From Synechococcus sp. KORDI-100 (lineage in GTDB: Bacteria > Cyanobacteriota > Cyanobacteriia > PCC-6307 > Cyanobiaceae), in the NCBI RefSeq assembly GCF_000737535.1, contig NZ_CP006269.1, forward strand, positions 434,001 through 498,000: a DNA stretch of 64,000 bases, given 5' to 3'. Positions 18,650-28,701 of the stretch are shown piece by piece. Numbering within the stretch: position 1 is the first letter of the stretch; each line of letters opens with the position of its first letter. The translations under genes were made by a program, and so were the position numbers. The notes beneath the pieces were generated by a model that saw nothing but the letters and a program-made list of their open reading frames with translations, searched no databases and was not told where the DNA came from.

Positions 18650-19405
18650 GTGGAGAGTGGATCAGCGGTTGCTGAGCTGAAGCGTTTGATTGGCTCTGAT
18701 GGCAGAGCCCTTCTGCAAAGGTTCAATTTGCTGCGCCCGCTTGTTGAACAGATGCTGATCGTCGAGGCCGTCTCGCAGACTCCTGTGGACGACGACTCCC
18801 TGCTTCGTGCCCGCCAGGGTCTGCTTGAGCGACGGGGTTACGAGACGATGGAGGAGTGGCCATCACTGCTCGAGGAGCTGGGTCGTCCGGAGCAGGCGGT
18901 GCTGGATCAGTTGAAGCGGGGCATTCAGCAGCGGGCCACGGCCAGGGATCGATTTGCTGTGAAGGCGGAAGCGCGTTTCCTCGAGCGGAAAAATGAGCTG
19001 GATCAGGTGGTGTACAGCCTGTTGCGTCTGGAGAACCGCTTTCTCGCCAGGGAGTTGTATCTCCAGATCGAGTCCGGCGAATCCAACTTCGCTGATCTGG
19101 CCAAGCGCTACGCCGAAGGTCCGGAGCGCAACACCAACGGAATCGTTGGCCCTGTTCCGCTCACCCAGGCCCATCCGTCGCTGGTTGAAAAGTTGAGGGT
19201 GTCCCAGCCGGGTGTGTTGCTCGAACCGTTCCGTATCTCCGACTGGTGGCTTGTGGTGCGTTTGGAGCGCTATTCCCCAGCCACCTTCACCGATGAGATT
19301 TCTGACCGAATGTGCCGGGAAATGTTTGATGAGTGGATCAACGAGCAGACCATAACTACGTTGAGCCAACTGAACGGGAACGTTGACGCCACTACCCAGT
19401 CATGA
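18650..19405 (+). CDS. PpiC/parvulin-like peptidyl-prolyl isomerase of the type I secretion operon
   Basis: A 251-residue protein with a GTG start. The N-terminal half is helical and SurA-like (RPLVEQMLIVEAVSQTPVD). Residues of about 130-215 form a parvulin-type domain: ESNFADLAKRYAEGPERN, then GIVGPVPLTQAHPSLVEKL and GVLLEPFRISDWWLVVRLERY. No signal peptide is visible, so it is probably cytoplasmic. Its stop overlaps the ABC exporter start (ATGA), which suggests a chaperone or foldase acting on the exporter or its substrates. Whether it retains isomerase activity is uncertain, since bacterial parvulin domains in such roles are often inactive. Confidence 0.82.
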   Translation: MESGSAVAELKRLIGSDGRALLQRFNLLRPLVEQMLIVEAVSQTPVDDDSLLRARQGLLERRGYETMEEWPSLLEELGRPEQAVLDQLKRGIQQRATARDRFAVKAEARFLERKNELDQVVYSLLRLENRFLARELYLQIESGESNFADLAKRYAEGPERNTNGIVGPVPLTQAHPSLVEKLRVSQPGVLLEPFRISDWWLVVRLERYSPATFTDEISDRMCREMFDEWINEQTITTLSQLNGNVDATTQS

Positions 19406-22356
19406 CGACGTCACCTCCGTTTCCCCTGCTCAAGCATCCGGCCTTCAAGGGTCTGAGTGATGCCGGTGCATCACGCTTGCGCCAGGGCACCAAGGTGCTA
19501 CGGTTTGAACTCGGGCAGCAACTGGTTGAGCCGGACGACATCCCAGCCAGGGTGTTGGTGGTGCTTCAGGGCCAGGCACGCCTTGTCGGACGCCACAACG
19601 GTCGGCTGACCACCGTCGGCAAATTCGGCCCCGGCAGTGTTCTGGGAGCGGCCAGCCTCTTGATGGGGCAACCCTGTGAAAACATCGTCGCTTCCCAGGA
19701 GGTGGTGGCCTGTTCCATCAGTGATGAGCTCTGGAGTGATCTGTACAGCTCGGAAACGGCCTTCCAGACGTGGTGTAATCGTCAGATCTGGCCCCAGGAA
19801 CTGCTGCAGCTCCTGGAGATTCTCGCCGAACGTTCCGCCAGTGTTGAGGACACGGCGCTTGAGCTGCTTGAGGATGGTCTGAAACTGTCCAAGCGTTGTG
19901 CGGCGGAGGCTGCTGCGATCGATGCGGCCCTCGCCGAGGGGCAGCGGCTCTTTCTCTCCTCCCACTGGGGTGCTGATGAGATCGGCAAGGCTGTCCATTC
20001 CATCAGTGACCTTGAATCCAGCGGGCGCTTCCGTCCACGTCTTGTCGGGTTGCCCGAAGACTTTGAGCAACGCCTGTCGCAGACGCTCGCTCCTGCCGAT
20101 CAGGAGACGGACGGGGACAGCATCGGTGGTGACCTGATTCCTTTCGAGGATTCCGAGGCGGGAGAAACGCTGCCTCCGGTCAGTCGCTATAGCCCGGAAC
20201 GCAATGTGGTCGACAGCCTGCGCTTGATTCGCGCGGATGGGCCCCTGCAGGAGACCCTGGCCTGTTTCCAGATGCTGGCGCAGCTGATGAAGCTGCCATT
20301 CCGGCGGGATTCGATCGAAAAGGTTCTCCAGGACAACCTGCGCCGAGGACTGACTCCCAACCTTCAGCTTTGCGGCCAGCTGGCGGCCAGCCTTGGGCTG
20401 CACGTGATGGCTGCGCGGGTGCCCGCTGCTGCCGGAACACGCCTCCAGGTTCCATCGCTGGTGCCCTGGAACAACGGATTCGCTCTCGTGGTGGCTAGCC
20501 ATGAAGGGGCTCTGAAGCTGGCCTCCCCGAAGCATGGGATGGTCACGCTGCTACCGGACGACCTCGAGGAGAACTTCCCTGAAGGGATCGAATTGCTCTT
20601 GATGGAGCGATCCAATGCAACACCGGATCAGAAGTTCGGGCCCGGCTGGTTCTGGCCGGCGCTGAAGCGTTACCGGGGTGTGCTGATCCAGGTGTTGGCG
20701 GCCAGTTTTGTCGTCCAGCTGTTCACGCTGGCCAACCCTCTGCTGATTCAGGTGATCATCGACAAGGTGATCAGCCAGCGAAGCCTCGACACCCTACAGG
20801 TGCTCGGGATCGCTCTCGTGGTGGTGACGATCCTTGAAGGTGTGCTCGGCAGCCTCAAGACTTTTTTGTTTGCGGAAACCACGAACCGTATCGATCAGCG
20901 GTTGGGTGCGGAAGTGATCGATCATCTGCTGCGCCTGCCGCTCGGATACTTCGATCGTCGACCGGTCGGTGAACTGGGGACCCGTGTCGCTGAGCTTGAG
21001 AAGATCCGCAACTTCCTCACAGGCCAGGCTCTCACCACGATTCTGGATGCCGCCTTTTCGTTGATCTACATCGCCGTGATGGTGGTCTACAGCTGGCTGC
21101 TGACGCTGATTGCCCTGTCCGTGCTGCCGATTCAGATCGGTCTCACGCTGCTGGGGGCGCCGTTGTTCCGACGGCAGTTCCGGGCTGCTGCTGAAGAAAA
21201 CGCCAAGACCCAGAGCCACCTCGTGGAGGTGCTCACCGGCATTCAGACGGTGAAGGCTCAGAACGTCGAGATGGTGAGTCGTTGGCGGTGGCAGGAGTTT
21301 TATTCCCAGTACATCGCCCGCACCTTCGAAAAAACGATCACCGGGACGGCGCTGAACCAGACCAGTCAGGTTCTTCAGAAGATCTCCCAGCTGATGGTGC
21401 TCTGGATCGGCGCCTCGATGGTGCTCAGCGGTGATCTGACCCTCGGCCAGTTGATCGCATTCCGGATCATCTCCGGATACGTGACGCAACCACTGCTGAG
21501 GTTGTCGACGATCTGGCAGAACATCCAGGAGCTGCGAGTCAGCTTCGAGCGCCTCGCCGATGTGATTGACACGCCCGAGGAATCGGATGAGGTCGACAAG
21601 TCGAAGGTGATGCTGCCTCCTCTGCAAGGCCAGGTTCGCTTCGAAGATCTGTCCTTCCGTTTCCGCCCCGGTCAGCCGGAGGTTCTCAAGGATGTGAATC
21701 TGGAAGTCCCGTCAGGAACCTTTGTCGGCATCGTCGGCCAGAGCGGCAGCGGCAAAAGCACGTTGATGAAACTCCTGCCGCGCCTCTATGACCCTGGCGA
21801 GGGGCGCATCCTCATTGACGGCTACGACATCGGCAAGGTGGAGCTCTACTCGCTGCGCCGTCAGATCGGGATCGTTCCCCAGGATCCCTTGTTGTTCAGC
21901 GGCACCGTGAGTGAGAACATCGCTCTGACGAATCCAGAGGCGTCCAGCGAGGAGATCGTCCGGGCGGCCCGACTGGCCAATGCCCACGACTTCATCATGG
22001 ATCTGACAAGCGGCTACAGCACTCCGGTCGGTGAACGGGGTGCTGCTCTGAGTGGCGGTCAGCGTCAGCGGGTCGCCATCGCCAGAACCCTGCTGAGCAA
22101 TCCGAAACTGCTTGTGATGGATGAGGCAACAAGCGCTCTCGACTACGAAACCGAGCGCAAGGTCTGCGACAACCTGCTTGAAAATCTGAACGATCGCACG
22201 GTTTTCTTCATCACCCACCGTCTGTCCACCATCCGCAACGCAGACATGATCGTGATGCTCGACAAGGGCGCCATCGTCGAAGTCGGCACCCATGACGATC
22301 TGATGAACCATCGCGGGCGTTACTACGCCCTCTATCGCCAACAGGGGGACGCCTGA
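19402..22356 (+). CDS. Type I secretion ABC transporter with N-terminal cyclic-nucleotide-binding and C39-like domains
   Basis: A 984-residue half-transporter. Residues 1 to about 125 are a cyclic-nucleotide-binding-type beta-roll (LSDAGASRLRQGTKVL, VLVVLQGQARLVGR, GPGSVLGAASLLMG). Residues of about 280-400 look like a degenerate C39-peptidase-like domain without the catalytic DCG signature, suggesting a substrate-binding, non-cleaving domain as in HlyB. The exporter membrane domain spans about 410-700. The nucleotide-binding domain has Walker A GQSGSGKSTLMKLL, signature LSGGQRQRVAIART, Walker B LLVMDEATSALD and the switch His in FITHRLST. It should export RTX proteins with the HlyD adaptor 3 bp downstream. 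No TolC gene is in the window. Confidence 0.92.
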   Translation: MTTSPPFPLLKHPAFKGLSDAGASRLRQGTKVLRFELGQQLVEPDDIPARVLVVLQGQARLVGRHNGRLTTVGKFGPGSVLGAASLLMGQPCENIVASQEVVACSISDELWSDLYSSETAFQTWCNRQIWPQELLQLLEILAERSASVEDTALELLEDGLKLSKRCAAEAAAIDAALAEGQRLFLSSHWGADEIGKAVHSISDLESSGRFRPRLVGLPEDFEQRLSQTLAPADQETDGDSIGGDLIPFEDSEAGETLPPVSRYSPERNVVDSLRLIRADGPLQETLACFQMLAQLMKLPFRRDSIEKVLQDNLRRGLTPNLQLCGQLAASLGLHVMAARVPAAAGTRLQVPSLVPWNNGFALVVASHEGALKLASPKHGMVTLLPDDLEENFPEGIELLLMERSNATPDQKFGPGWFWPALKRYRGVLIQVLAASFVVQLFTLANPLLIQVIIDKVISQRSLDTLQVLGIALVVVTILEGVLGSLKTFLFAETTNRIDQRLGAEVIDHLLRLPLGYFDRRPVGELGTRVAELEKIRNFLTGQALTTILDAAFSLIYIAVMVVYSWLLTLIALSVLPIQIGLTLLGAPLFRRQFRAAAEENAKTQSHLVEVLTGIQTVKAQNVEMVSRWRWQEFYSQYIARTFEKTITGTALNQTSQVLQKISQLMVLWIGASMVLSGDLTLGQLIAFRIISGYVTQPLLRLSTIWQNIQELRVSFERLADVIDTPEESDEVDKSKVMLPPLQGQVRFEDLSFRFRPGQPEVLKDVNLEVPSGTFVGIVGQSGSGKSTLMKLLPRLYDPGEGRILIDGYDIGKVELYSLRRQIGIVPQDPLLFSGTVSENIALTNPEASSEEIVRAARLANAHDFIMDLTSGYSTPVGERGAALSGGQRQRVAIARTLLSNPKLLVMDEATSALDYETERKVCDNLLENLNDRTVFFITHRLSTIRNADMIVMLDKGAIVEVGTHDDLMNHRGRYYALYRQQGDA

Positions 22357-22358
22357 CC

Positions 22359-23666
22359 ATGAAGTTGAATCCCTTCAAGCGTTTTCGGGGCGGTTCCCTG
22401 GCACAGCAGCCGGAGGTTGAGGACGTCACTGGTTCGACCGTTTCAATCACCAAGTACGACGAGTCCGTTCTGCAGCAGAGCCGTTTCTGGATGCGGACGG
22501 TCACCTGGACCCTGATCGGCACCACGGTCTTCGGTGTGGCCTGGCTGGCACTGGCCCGCACGGAGGAAATCGTCGTGGCGACTGGGAAGCTCGAGCCGAT
22601 TGGCTCAGTGAAAAAGATTCAGATGCCTGTCGGCGGTGTTGTCCAGCAGATCCTGGTGAAGGACGGCCAGGAGGTTCAGGCTGGCCAGGTGTTGATCAAG
22701 CTGGATACGGAGACCAGCAACGAGCAGAAAATCTCATTCGAAACCCAGCTCAAGGCCATTGAAGAAACCCTGGCCCTCAAGCAACAGGAGCTGAAGCTCG
22801 AGTTTCTGGAGCTTGATCTCAAGAAAACGGAGCTGGCCCGCACGATTGAGATGACCCAGGAAGAGGTGTCCATGCTGAAGAACAAACTCCAGCTGGATTC
22901 GGAGATTCTCACGAGGTACGAAAAGTTGGCGTTGGAAGGAGCTGAATCAGAGCTTCAGTTTCTGAGTCAGAAGAACAGGGTGGAAGAAACCAGGGGCAAC
23001 TTGATGCAGAGTGAGCTTGATCAACAACGCCAGACAGCGGTTCTGAACCAGGGCATTCAGCAGCTGGAACAGAACATCAATCAACTGCAGCAATCGGTGC
23101 AACAGCTCAAGCTTCAGCAGGCGGATCTGAAGGCGAAGCTCACCGAGGCCACCGTGACGCTTCGTTATCAGGAGCTGAAGTCACCTGTTCGTGGCCTGGT
23201 CTTTGACATGCAGCCCACCTCCCCCGGTTACACGGCGCAGAGCACCGAAACCGTGATGAAGATTGTTCCGTACCGCCAGGATGGGCCCGGAGGCCAGGAA
23301 GACTATGGGGCCCTGGAGGCCAGGGTTGAGGTCCCCAGCAACAAGATCGGTTTTGTGCGCACCGGGATGGAGTCGGACATCAGCATTGACTCCTATCCAT
23401 CAACTGACTTCGGCGTTCTTCAAGGTGAAGTGAGCAAGGTTGGCTCTGATTCCCTGCCTCCTGACCCTCAGGAGCAACGTCAGGAGCTGGCCTTTCCAGT
23501 CACGATCGCGTTGGCCAGCCAGCAGTTGAAGCTGAAAAGCGGGGCTGATCTACGGCTTGGTGTGGGCATGAGTCTCACGGCCAACATCAAGTTGCGTAAG
23601 GTCTCCTATCTGCAGCTTCTGCTGGGTGAGTTCCAGGACAAGGCTGAGTCTTTGCAGAGACTCTGA
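22359..23666 (+). CDS. HlyD-family membrane fusion protein (type I secretion)
   Basis: A 435-residue periplasmic adaptor. One membrane anchor lies near residues 46-68 (WTLIGTTVFGVAWLALARTEE). A lipoyl-like half-motif, MPVGGVVQQILVKDGQEVQ, follows at about residue 88. A long Gln/Glu/Leu-rich coiled coil covers about residues 120-270. The second lipoyl half (LKSPVRGLVFDMQPTSPGY) and a beta-barrel C-terminal region complete the HlyD plan. It bridges the ABC exporter with an outer-membrane channel of TolC type. It begins 2 bp after the ABC gene stop, so the two are translated together. Confidence 0.93.
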   Translation: MKLNPFKRFRGGSLAQQPEVEDVTGSTVSITKYDESVLQQSRFWMRTVTWTLIGTTVFGVAWLALARTEEIVVATGKLEPIGSVKKIQMPVGGVVQQILVKDGQEVQAGQVLIKLDTETSNEQKISFETQLKAIEETLALKQQELKLEFLELDLKKTELARTIEMTQEEVSMLKNKLQLDSEILTRYEKLALEGAESELQFLSQKNRVEETRGNLMQSELDQQRQTAVLNQGIQQLEQNINQLQQSVQQLKLQQADLKAKLTEATVTLRYQELKSPVRGLVFDMQPTSPGYTAQSTETVMKIVPYRQDGPGGQEDYGALEARVEVPSNKIGFVRTGMESDISIDSYPSTDFGVLQGEVSKVGSDSLPPDPQEQRQELAFPVTIALASQQLKLKSGADLRLGVGMSLTANIKLRKVSYLQLLLGEFQDKAESLQRL

Positions 23667-23671
23667 GGTTG

Positions 23672-24922
23672 ATGCGGATTCTGTTCATCCACCAGAACTT
23701 TCCTGGTCAATATCTGCATATTGTTCAGAGACTGGCTCGGTTTGGTGGGCATCAATTAGTTGCGCTTGGTGTTAATGAGCTGGATAAGCATCGACCTCTT
23801 CCTGAGGAATTAAATTACTTCCGCTATAAACTTGACCGAGGGAATACACGTGGAATCCATCCCTTGGTGATGGAAACTGAAACCAAAGTGATTCGTGCTG
23901 AAGGTTGTACGAGAGCAGCGGAACAGCTTCAAAAAAAGGGATTTAATCCAGATGTCATTTTGGCTCATCCTGGCTGGGGTGAGCCACTTTTCCTGAGGAC
24001 GATTTGGCCCAATTCTCCATTGCTTTGCTATCAGGAATTCTTTTACAACGAACATGGGTTCGATTCCAATTTTGATCCGGAATTCCACGAAGAGAGGTCG
24101 TGGTATGCCCAGTCGAAGTTGATTATGAAAAATGCCTATCTACACCTGGCCCTGGAGCAATCCACGTGGAATGTTTCCCCGACACATTTTCAGGCCAGCA
24201 GTTTTCCTTCGTTCTGGCGCCAGCGCATCAGCGTGATCCACGACGGAGTGGATACCGAACGGGCCAAGCCGGATCCCAGCCCGGATCCCCTGACCCTGCC
24301 GGATGGGACTGTTCTGGAGACGGGGCAGCCGGTCGTCACGTTCGTCAACCGCCGCCTTGAGCCCTACCGGGGCTGTCACACCTTCATCAGAGCGATTCCT
24401 CTTCTTCAGGAGCAATGCCCGGAGGCCCGCATCGTGATCGTTGGCGACACCAAGGGGGTGAGCTACGGCGCTGCCTGCGACGAGGGCGAATGGGGGGACC
24501 GTTTTCTGGCTGAAATCGATGGCCGCTATGACCCCTCCAAAGTTTGTTTCACCGGCACACTCCCCTACGAGAGCTTCATCCCCCTGCTGCAGTTGAGTGC
24601 TTGCCACGTGTATCTCACCTATCCCTTCGTGATGAGTTGGAGTCTTCTCGAAGCGATGGCCTGCGGTTGCGCCGTTGTGGGCTCCGATACGGCTCCAGTG
24701 CGTGAGGCAATCCGCCATGGGCACAACGGTTTGCTGGTTGATTTCTTCTCACCCGGAGACCTCGCAACCGCTGTGACCGAGTTGCTCAACGATCGAGAGC
24801 GTGCCCGTGTCTTTGGCGAGGCTGCACGACAGACGGTTCAGCAGACCTATGAGCTGAATGCCTGCGTGTCTCGCCATCTGGCCCTGATCAATCTGGTGGC
24901 CAGCGGTTCGATCGGAGCCTGA
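23672..24922 (+). CDS. GT4-family glycosyltransferase of mosaic base composition
   Basis: A 416-residue glycosyltransferase, with the ATG at 23672 preferred over the TTG just before it. The N-terminus reads MRILFIHQNFPGQYLH. The C-terminal domain has VNRRLEPYRGCHTFIRA and a donor-binding segment, YPFVMSWSLLEAMACGCAVV, in place of the usual EX7E. It begins 5 bp after the secretion operon and may be its last gene, perhaps glycosylating an envelope component or an exported protein (speculation). The first 500 bp are much more AT-rich (about 47-48% GC on hand-counted lines) than the rest (65-68%), suggesting recombination inside the gene. Confidence 0.83.
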   Translation: MRILFIHQNFPGQYLHIVQRLARFGGHQLVALGVNELDKHRPLPEELNYFRYKLDRGNTRGIHPLVMETETKVIRAEGCTRAAEQLQKKGFNPDVILAHPGWGEPLFLRTIWPNSPLLCYQEFFYNEHGFDSNFDPEFHEERSWYAQSKLIMKNAYLHLALEQSTWNVSPTHFQASSFPSFWRQRISVIHDGVDTERAKPDPSPDPLTLPDGTVLETGQPVVTFVNRRLEPYRGCHTFIRAIPLLQEQCPEARIVIVGDTKGVSYGAACDEGEWGDRFLAEIDGRYDPSKVCFTGTLPYESFIPLLQLSACHVYLTYPFVMSWSLLEAMACGCAVVGSDTAPVREAIRHGHNGLLVDFFSPGDLATAVTELLNDRERARVFGEAARQTVQQTYELNACVSRHLALINLVASGSIGA

Positions 24923-24943
24923 AGCGGCAAACTGGAGCGCTGA

Positions 24944-26251
24944 TTGCGATCGTCCGTCTTGACGCAACTGAAGAGCCTCCGGGGCATGGTGGATCTTCTG
25001 CCGGACGCTCTGCAGCGATGGCAAGCGGTTGAGGCTGTTGCACGGGAGCATTTTCGTCGCTCCGGTTTCGGTGAAATCCGGACGCCAATGCTGGAGACCA
25101 CGGAGTTGTTCTGCCGCGGCATCGGAGAGGCCACCGATGTTGTCGGCAAGGAGATGTACACGTTTCAGGATCGTGGAGATCGCTCCTGCACCCTGCGGCC
25201 GGAGGGCACGGCTTCCGTTGTTCGAGCTGCGCTCGAGCATGGTCTGTTGAGCCAGGGCCCCCAGCGGCTCTGGTACTGCGGCCCCATGTTTCGCTACGAG
25301 CGTCCGCAGGCCGGACGTCAACGCCAGTTTCATCAGATCGGGGTTGAGTGGTTGGGGGCTGCCAGCCCTCGCAGTGATGTCGAGGTGATTGCCCTGGCCT
25401 GGGATCTGCTTGCTCAGCTGGGTGTTGGCGGCCTTGAGCTCGAGCTCAACAGCCTCGGCTCCGTGGAGGATCGACAGGCTTATCGGTCAGCGCTGGTGGG
25501 TTGGTTGCAGGATCGTCGCGATGCTCTGGACGACGATTCCAGGTCGCGTCTGGAGAGCAATCCGCTGCGGATTCTGGATTCCAAGAATCTCGATACCCAG
25601 GGGTTACTGGAGTCGGCCCCGCGGTTGATTGACGCTCTTGGATCCGAAAGTCGTGAGCGATTTGAGCATGTGCAGCAGGGACTTCAGGCCCTCGGCATCC
25701 CCTTTCGCCTGAATCCGCGCCTGGTGCGTGGCCTCGACTACTACGGGCACACCGCCTTCGAGATCACCAGTGACCAGCTCGGTGCGCAAGCCACGGTCTG
25801 CGGTGGTGGTCGGTACAACGGTTTGGTGGAGCAGCTGGGGGGGCCTGCAACCCCTGCCATTGGCTGGGCCCTGGGATTGGAACGGCTCATCCTGGTCCTT
25901 GAGTCGGCGGCTTCCCAGGATCCCGGTGGCCTGGCCGCCAGGCTCACGGCATCGCAAGTGCCGGATCTTTTCGTGGTGAATCGGGGAGAGCAGGCTGAGG
26001 CGGCAGCTTTGGGTCTGGTCAGATCCCTGCGACTGGCTGGATTGTCAGTGGACTTGGATGGCAGTGGCGCGGGCTTCGCCAAGCAGTTCAAGCGGGCAGA
26101 TCGCAGCGGAGCCCGTTGGGTTCTGGTGCTGGGCGATGACGAGGCCTGCCGTGGTGAGGTTCGCCTCAAGCCACTGCAGACGGAGGGTGAGGAACGTTGC
26201 TTGCCTTTAGGAGACCATCGTGCTGTGGTCCAGGCTCTGATGGATCCCTAG
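24944..26251 (+). CDS. hisS: Histidyl-tRNA synthetase
   Basis: A class II aminoacyl-tRNA synthetase of 435 residues if it starts at the TTG at 24944. A TTG at 24959 giving [15 protein letters not shown] is equally plausible, and no ATG is available at the N-terminus. Motif 1 lies around [16 protein letters not shown] and motif 2 is [34 protein letters not shown] and [14 protein letters not shown] are the histidine-specific signatures. The anticodon-binding domain fills the C-terminus. It charges tRNA-His with histidine and stands alone, apparently a housekeeping gene. Confidence 0.94.
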   Translation: MRSSVLTQLKSLRGMVDLLPDALQRWQAVEAVAREHFRRSGFGEIRTPMLETTELFCRGIGEATDVVGKEMYTFQDRGDRSCTLRPEGTASVVRAALEHGLLSQGPQRLWYCGPMFRYERPQAGRQRQFHQIGVEWLGAASPRSDVEVIALAWDLLAQLGVGGLELELNSLGSVEDRQAYRSALVGWLQDRRDALDDDSRSRLESNPLRILDSKNLDTQGLLESAPRLIDALGSESRERFEHVQQGLQALGIPFRLNPRLVRGLDYYGHTAFEITSDQLGAQATVCGGGRYNGLVEQLGGPATPAIGWALGLERLILVLESAASQDPGGLAARLTASQVPDLFVVNRGEQAEAAALGLVRSLRLAGLSVDLDGSGAGFAKQFKRADRSGARWVLVLGDDEACRGEVRLKPLQTEGEERCLPLGDHRAVVQALMDP

Positions 26252-26308
26252 AGATCAGGTCATCCACCGGATCATGCGTGGTACTTTTTTGAAAATTTCC
26301 GGAAGTTT

Positions 26309-27268
26309 TTGATCAATCTGGTGACGGGTGGAGCCGGTTTCGTCGGTTCCCATTTGATTGATCGCCTGATGCAGGCCGGCGAGGAAGTGATCTGTCTTGA
26401 TAACTATTTCACAGGCCGTAAGAAGAATATTTCCCAGTGGATGGCTCATCCACGCTTTGAATTGATCCGCCACGATGTGACTGATCCCATTCGGCTCGAA
26501 TGTGATCGCATCTGGCATCTTGCCTGCCCTGCGTCACCGGTTCACTATCAGTTCAATCCAATCAAGACGGCGAAAACAAGTTTCCTCGGTACCTACAACA
26601 TGTTGGGTCTTGCCAGACGGGTTGGTGCCCGCTTGCTTCTTGCAAGTACCAGCGAAGTGTATGGCGATCCTGAAATTCATCCCCAGCCAGAAAGTTATCG
26701 AGGTTGTGTGAATACGATCGGACTACGCAGTTGTTATGACGAGGGAAAGCGGATCGCAGAGACACTTTGTTTCGACTACCAGCGGATGCATGGCACTGAA
26801 ATTCGTGTCATGCGGATCTTCAATACCTATGGACCTCGCATGCTCCCTGACGATGGCCGGGTGGTGAGCAATTTCATCGTTCAAGCACTCAAGGGAGAGC
26901 CTCTGACGTTGTACGGAGATGGCAGTCAAACGCGCTCGTTCTGCTACGTGAGCGACCTCGTCGAGGGAATGATCCGCCTGATGAAGGGCTCCCACACCGG
27001 TCCGATGAATATCGGTAATCCAGGAGAGTTCACGATCCGGCAGCTGGCGGAGTTGATCCGCGATCGCGTGAACTCGGATCTTCCACTGATTGAAAAGCCC
27101 TTGCCAGCGGATGATCCGTTGCAGCGCCAGCCGGTGATTGACCTTGCCCGTCGTGAACTTGACTGGCAGCCGACTGTTTCTCTGGAGCAGGGACTGGGCC
27201 CGACGATCGAATGGTTCCGTAAGGTCCTCTCCGTTCAGAACGACGTGGACTCCGGAGTGACGGCATGA
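26309..27268 (+). CDS. UDP-glucuronate decarboxylase (UDP-xylose synthase)
   Basis: A 319-residue extended SDR with a TTG start ([16 protein letters not shown]). GGAGFVGS is the NAD loop, [12 protein letters not shown] holds the catalytic Ser/Thr, and [14 protein letters not shown] is the YxxxK motif. [14 protein letters not shown] and [15 protein letters not shown] are characteristic of UDP-xylose synthases. It oxidatively decarboxylates UDP-glucuronate to UDP-xylose. It overlaps ugd by 4 bp, so substrate supply and use are encoded together. Its GC content (about 50-53% on hand-counted lines) is lower than that of ugd (about 67%), suggesting separate histories. The TTG start overlaps the stop of a 12-codon ORF beginning at 26274. 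Confidence 0.9.
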   Translation: MINLVTGGAGFVGSHLIDRLMQAGEEVICLDNYFTGRKKNISQWMAHPRFELIRHDVTDPIRLECDRIWHLACPASPVHYQFNPIKTAKTSFLGTYNMLGLARRVGARLLLASTSEVYGDPEIHPQPESYRGCVNTIGLRSCYDEGKRIAETLCFDYQRMHGTEIRVMRIFNTYGPRMLPDDGRVVSNFIVQALKGEPLTLYGDGSQTRSFCYVSDLVEGMIRLMKGSHTGPMNIGNPGEFTIRQLAELIRDRVNSDLPLIEKPLPADDPLQRQPVIDLARRELDWQPTVSLEQGLGPTIEWFRKVLSVQNDVDSGVTA

Positions 27269-28701
27269 CGATTCGGCGGATCTGCTGCATTGGAGCCGGT
27301 TACGTCGGTGGACCGACCATGGCCGTGATTGCCGATCGTTGTCCTGATGTCCAGGTCATCGTGGTGGACCTCAATGATCAGCGCATCGCGGCCTGGAATG
27401 ACGCGGACCTCGGTCGTTTGCCTGTCTATGAGCCTGGCCTCGATGCGGTGGTGGGTCGTGCCCGTGGGCGCAACCTTTTCTTTTCCACGGACGTGGATGG
27501 GGCGATTGGGGAGGCGGACATGGTGTTCATCTCCGTCAACACACCCACCAAGGTGAAGGGTTTAGGGGCAGGCCAGGCCAGTGATCTGCGCTGGGTTGAG
27601 GCTTGTGCCCGTCAGGTGGCCAAGGCAGCCACAGGCCACACGATCGTCGTGGAAAAGAGCACATTGCCGGTCCGCACCGCCGAAGCCATCAAAACAATTC
27701 TGGAAGCGGCTCAGGATCCACCTGGCAACGGTGATGTGCCGCGCACCTTCTCCGTACTCTCCAATCCCGAGTTCCTGGCCGAGGGCACAGCGATCAGGGA
27801 TCTTGAGACGCCGGATCGGGTCTTGATCGGCGGGGAGGACGAACGATCCATCCAGTCCTTGGCAGCGGTCTATGGGCAATGGGTTCCGGACGATCGCATT
27901 CTGCGCACCAATCTCTGGAGCAGTGAACTCTCCAAACTCACCGCCAACGCCTTTCTGGCCCAGCGGATCAGCTCGATCAATTCGGTGGCAGCCCTCTGTG
28001 AGTCCACTGGTGCTGATGTGCGGGAGGTTGCGCGCGCCATCGGTACGGACAGTCGCATTGGTCCGAAATTTCTTCAGTCCGGTCCGGGATTTGGGGGGAG
28101 TTGTTTCCAGAAGGACATCCTCAACCTGGTGTATCTCTGCCGCCATTTCGGACTGCCTGAAGTCGCTGATTACTGGGAAAGCGTGGTCCATCTCAATACC
28201 TGGCAGCAGCACCGGATCTCGCGTTTGGTCGTTCAGCGGTTGTTCGGCACGGTGACCGGAAAGCGCTTGGCGATTCTGGGTTTCGCTTTCAAAGCGGATA
28301 CGAATGACACTCGCGAGGCGCCTGCCATTCGAATTTCCCGCGATCTTCTTGAGGAAGGTGCGCAGCTGGCGATCCATGATCCCAAGGTGGAACCCTCTCA
28401 GATTTCCCGCGATCTTCGACTCGAATCGGTGGTGCCCGATCCAGAGACGGGAACCACATCCCAGGCCTTGAGTGGCCAGGGAAGCTGGTGGACCGCTGGA
28501 AGTGTCGAACAGGCCGTGGCTGGGGCCGATGCGGTGCTGATCCTCACCGAGTGGACTCTCTACCGCCATCTGGACTGGAAGGATCTGGCCCAACGCATGC
28601 GGCGTCCCGCCTGGGTCTTTGATGCCCGTTCCGTTGTCGATCGGGCTGAGGTTCAGTCCGCCGGGCTGACCTACTGGCGCGTGGGTGACGGCGCTCAGTG
28701 A
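27265..28701 (+). CDS. UDP-glucose 6-dehydrogenase
   Basis: A 478-residue dehydrogenase. [15 protein letters not shown] is the NAD-binding fold, FISVNTPTK follows, and [15 protein letters not shown] lies in the first domain. The catalytic Cys is in [13 protein letters not shown] near residue 278. [16 protein letters not shown] is the UDP-binding C-terminal signature. It oxidises UDP-glucose twice to UDP-glucuronate, feeding the xylose synthase upstream and the 4-epimerase downstream. The length and the TGYxxL-type arrangement resemble the longer eukaryote-like UGDH group rather than short bacterial Ugd. It overlaps both neighbours by 4 bp. Confidence 0.94.
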   Translation: MTIRRICCIGAGYVGGPTMAVIADRCPDVQVIVVDLNDQRIAAWNDADLGRLPVYEPGLDAVVGRARGRNLFFSTDVDGAIGEADMVFISVNTPTKVKGLGAGQASDLRWVEACARQVAKAATGHTIVVEKSTLPVRTAEAIKTILEAAQDPPGNGDVPRTFSVLSNPEFLAEGTAIRDLETPDRVLIGGEDERSIQSLAAVYGQWVPDDRILRTNLWSSELSKLTANAFLAQRISSINSVAALCESTGADVREVARAIGTDSRIGPKFLQSGPGFGGSCFQKDILNLVYLCRHFGLPEVADYWESVVHLNTWQQHRISRLVVQRLFGTVTGKRLAILGFAFKADTNDTREAPAIRISRDLLEEGAQLAIHDPKVEPSQISRDLRLESVVPDPETGTTSQALSGQGSWWTAGSVEQAVAGADAVLILTEWTLYRHLDWKDLAQRMRRPAWVFDARSVVDRAEVQSAGLTYWRVGDGAQ

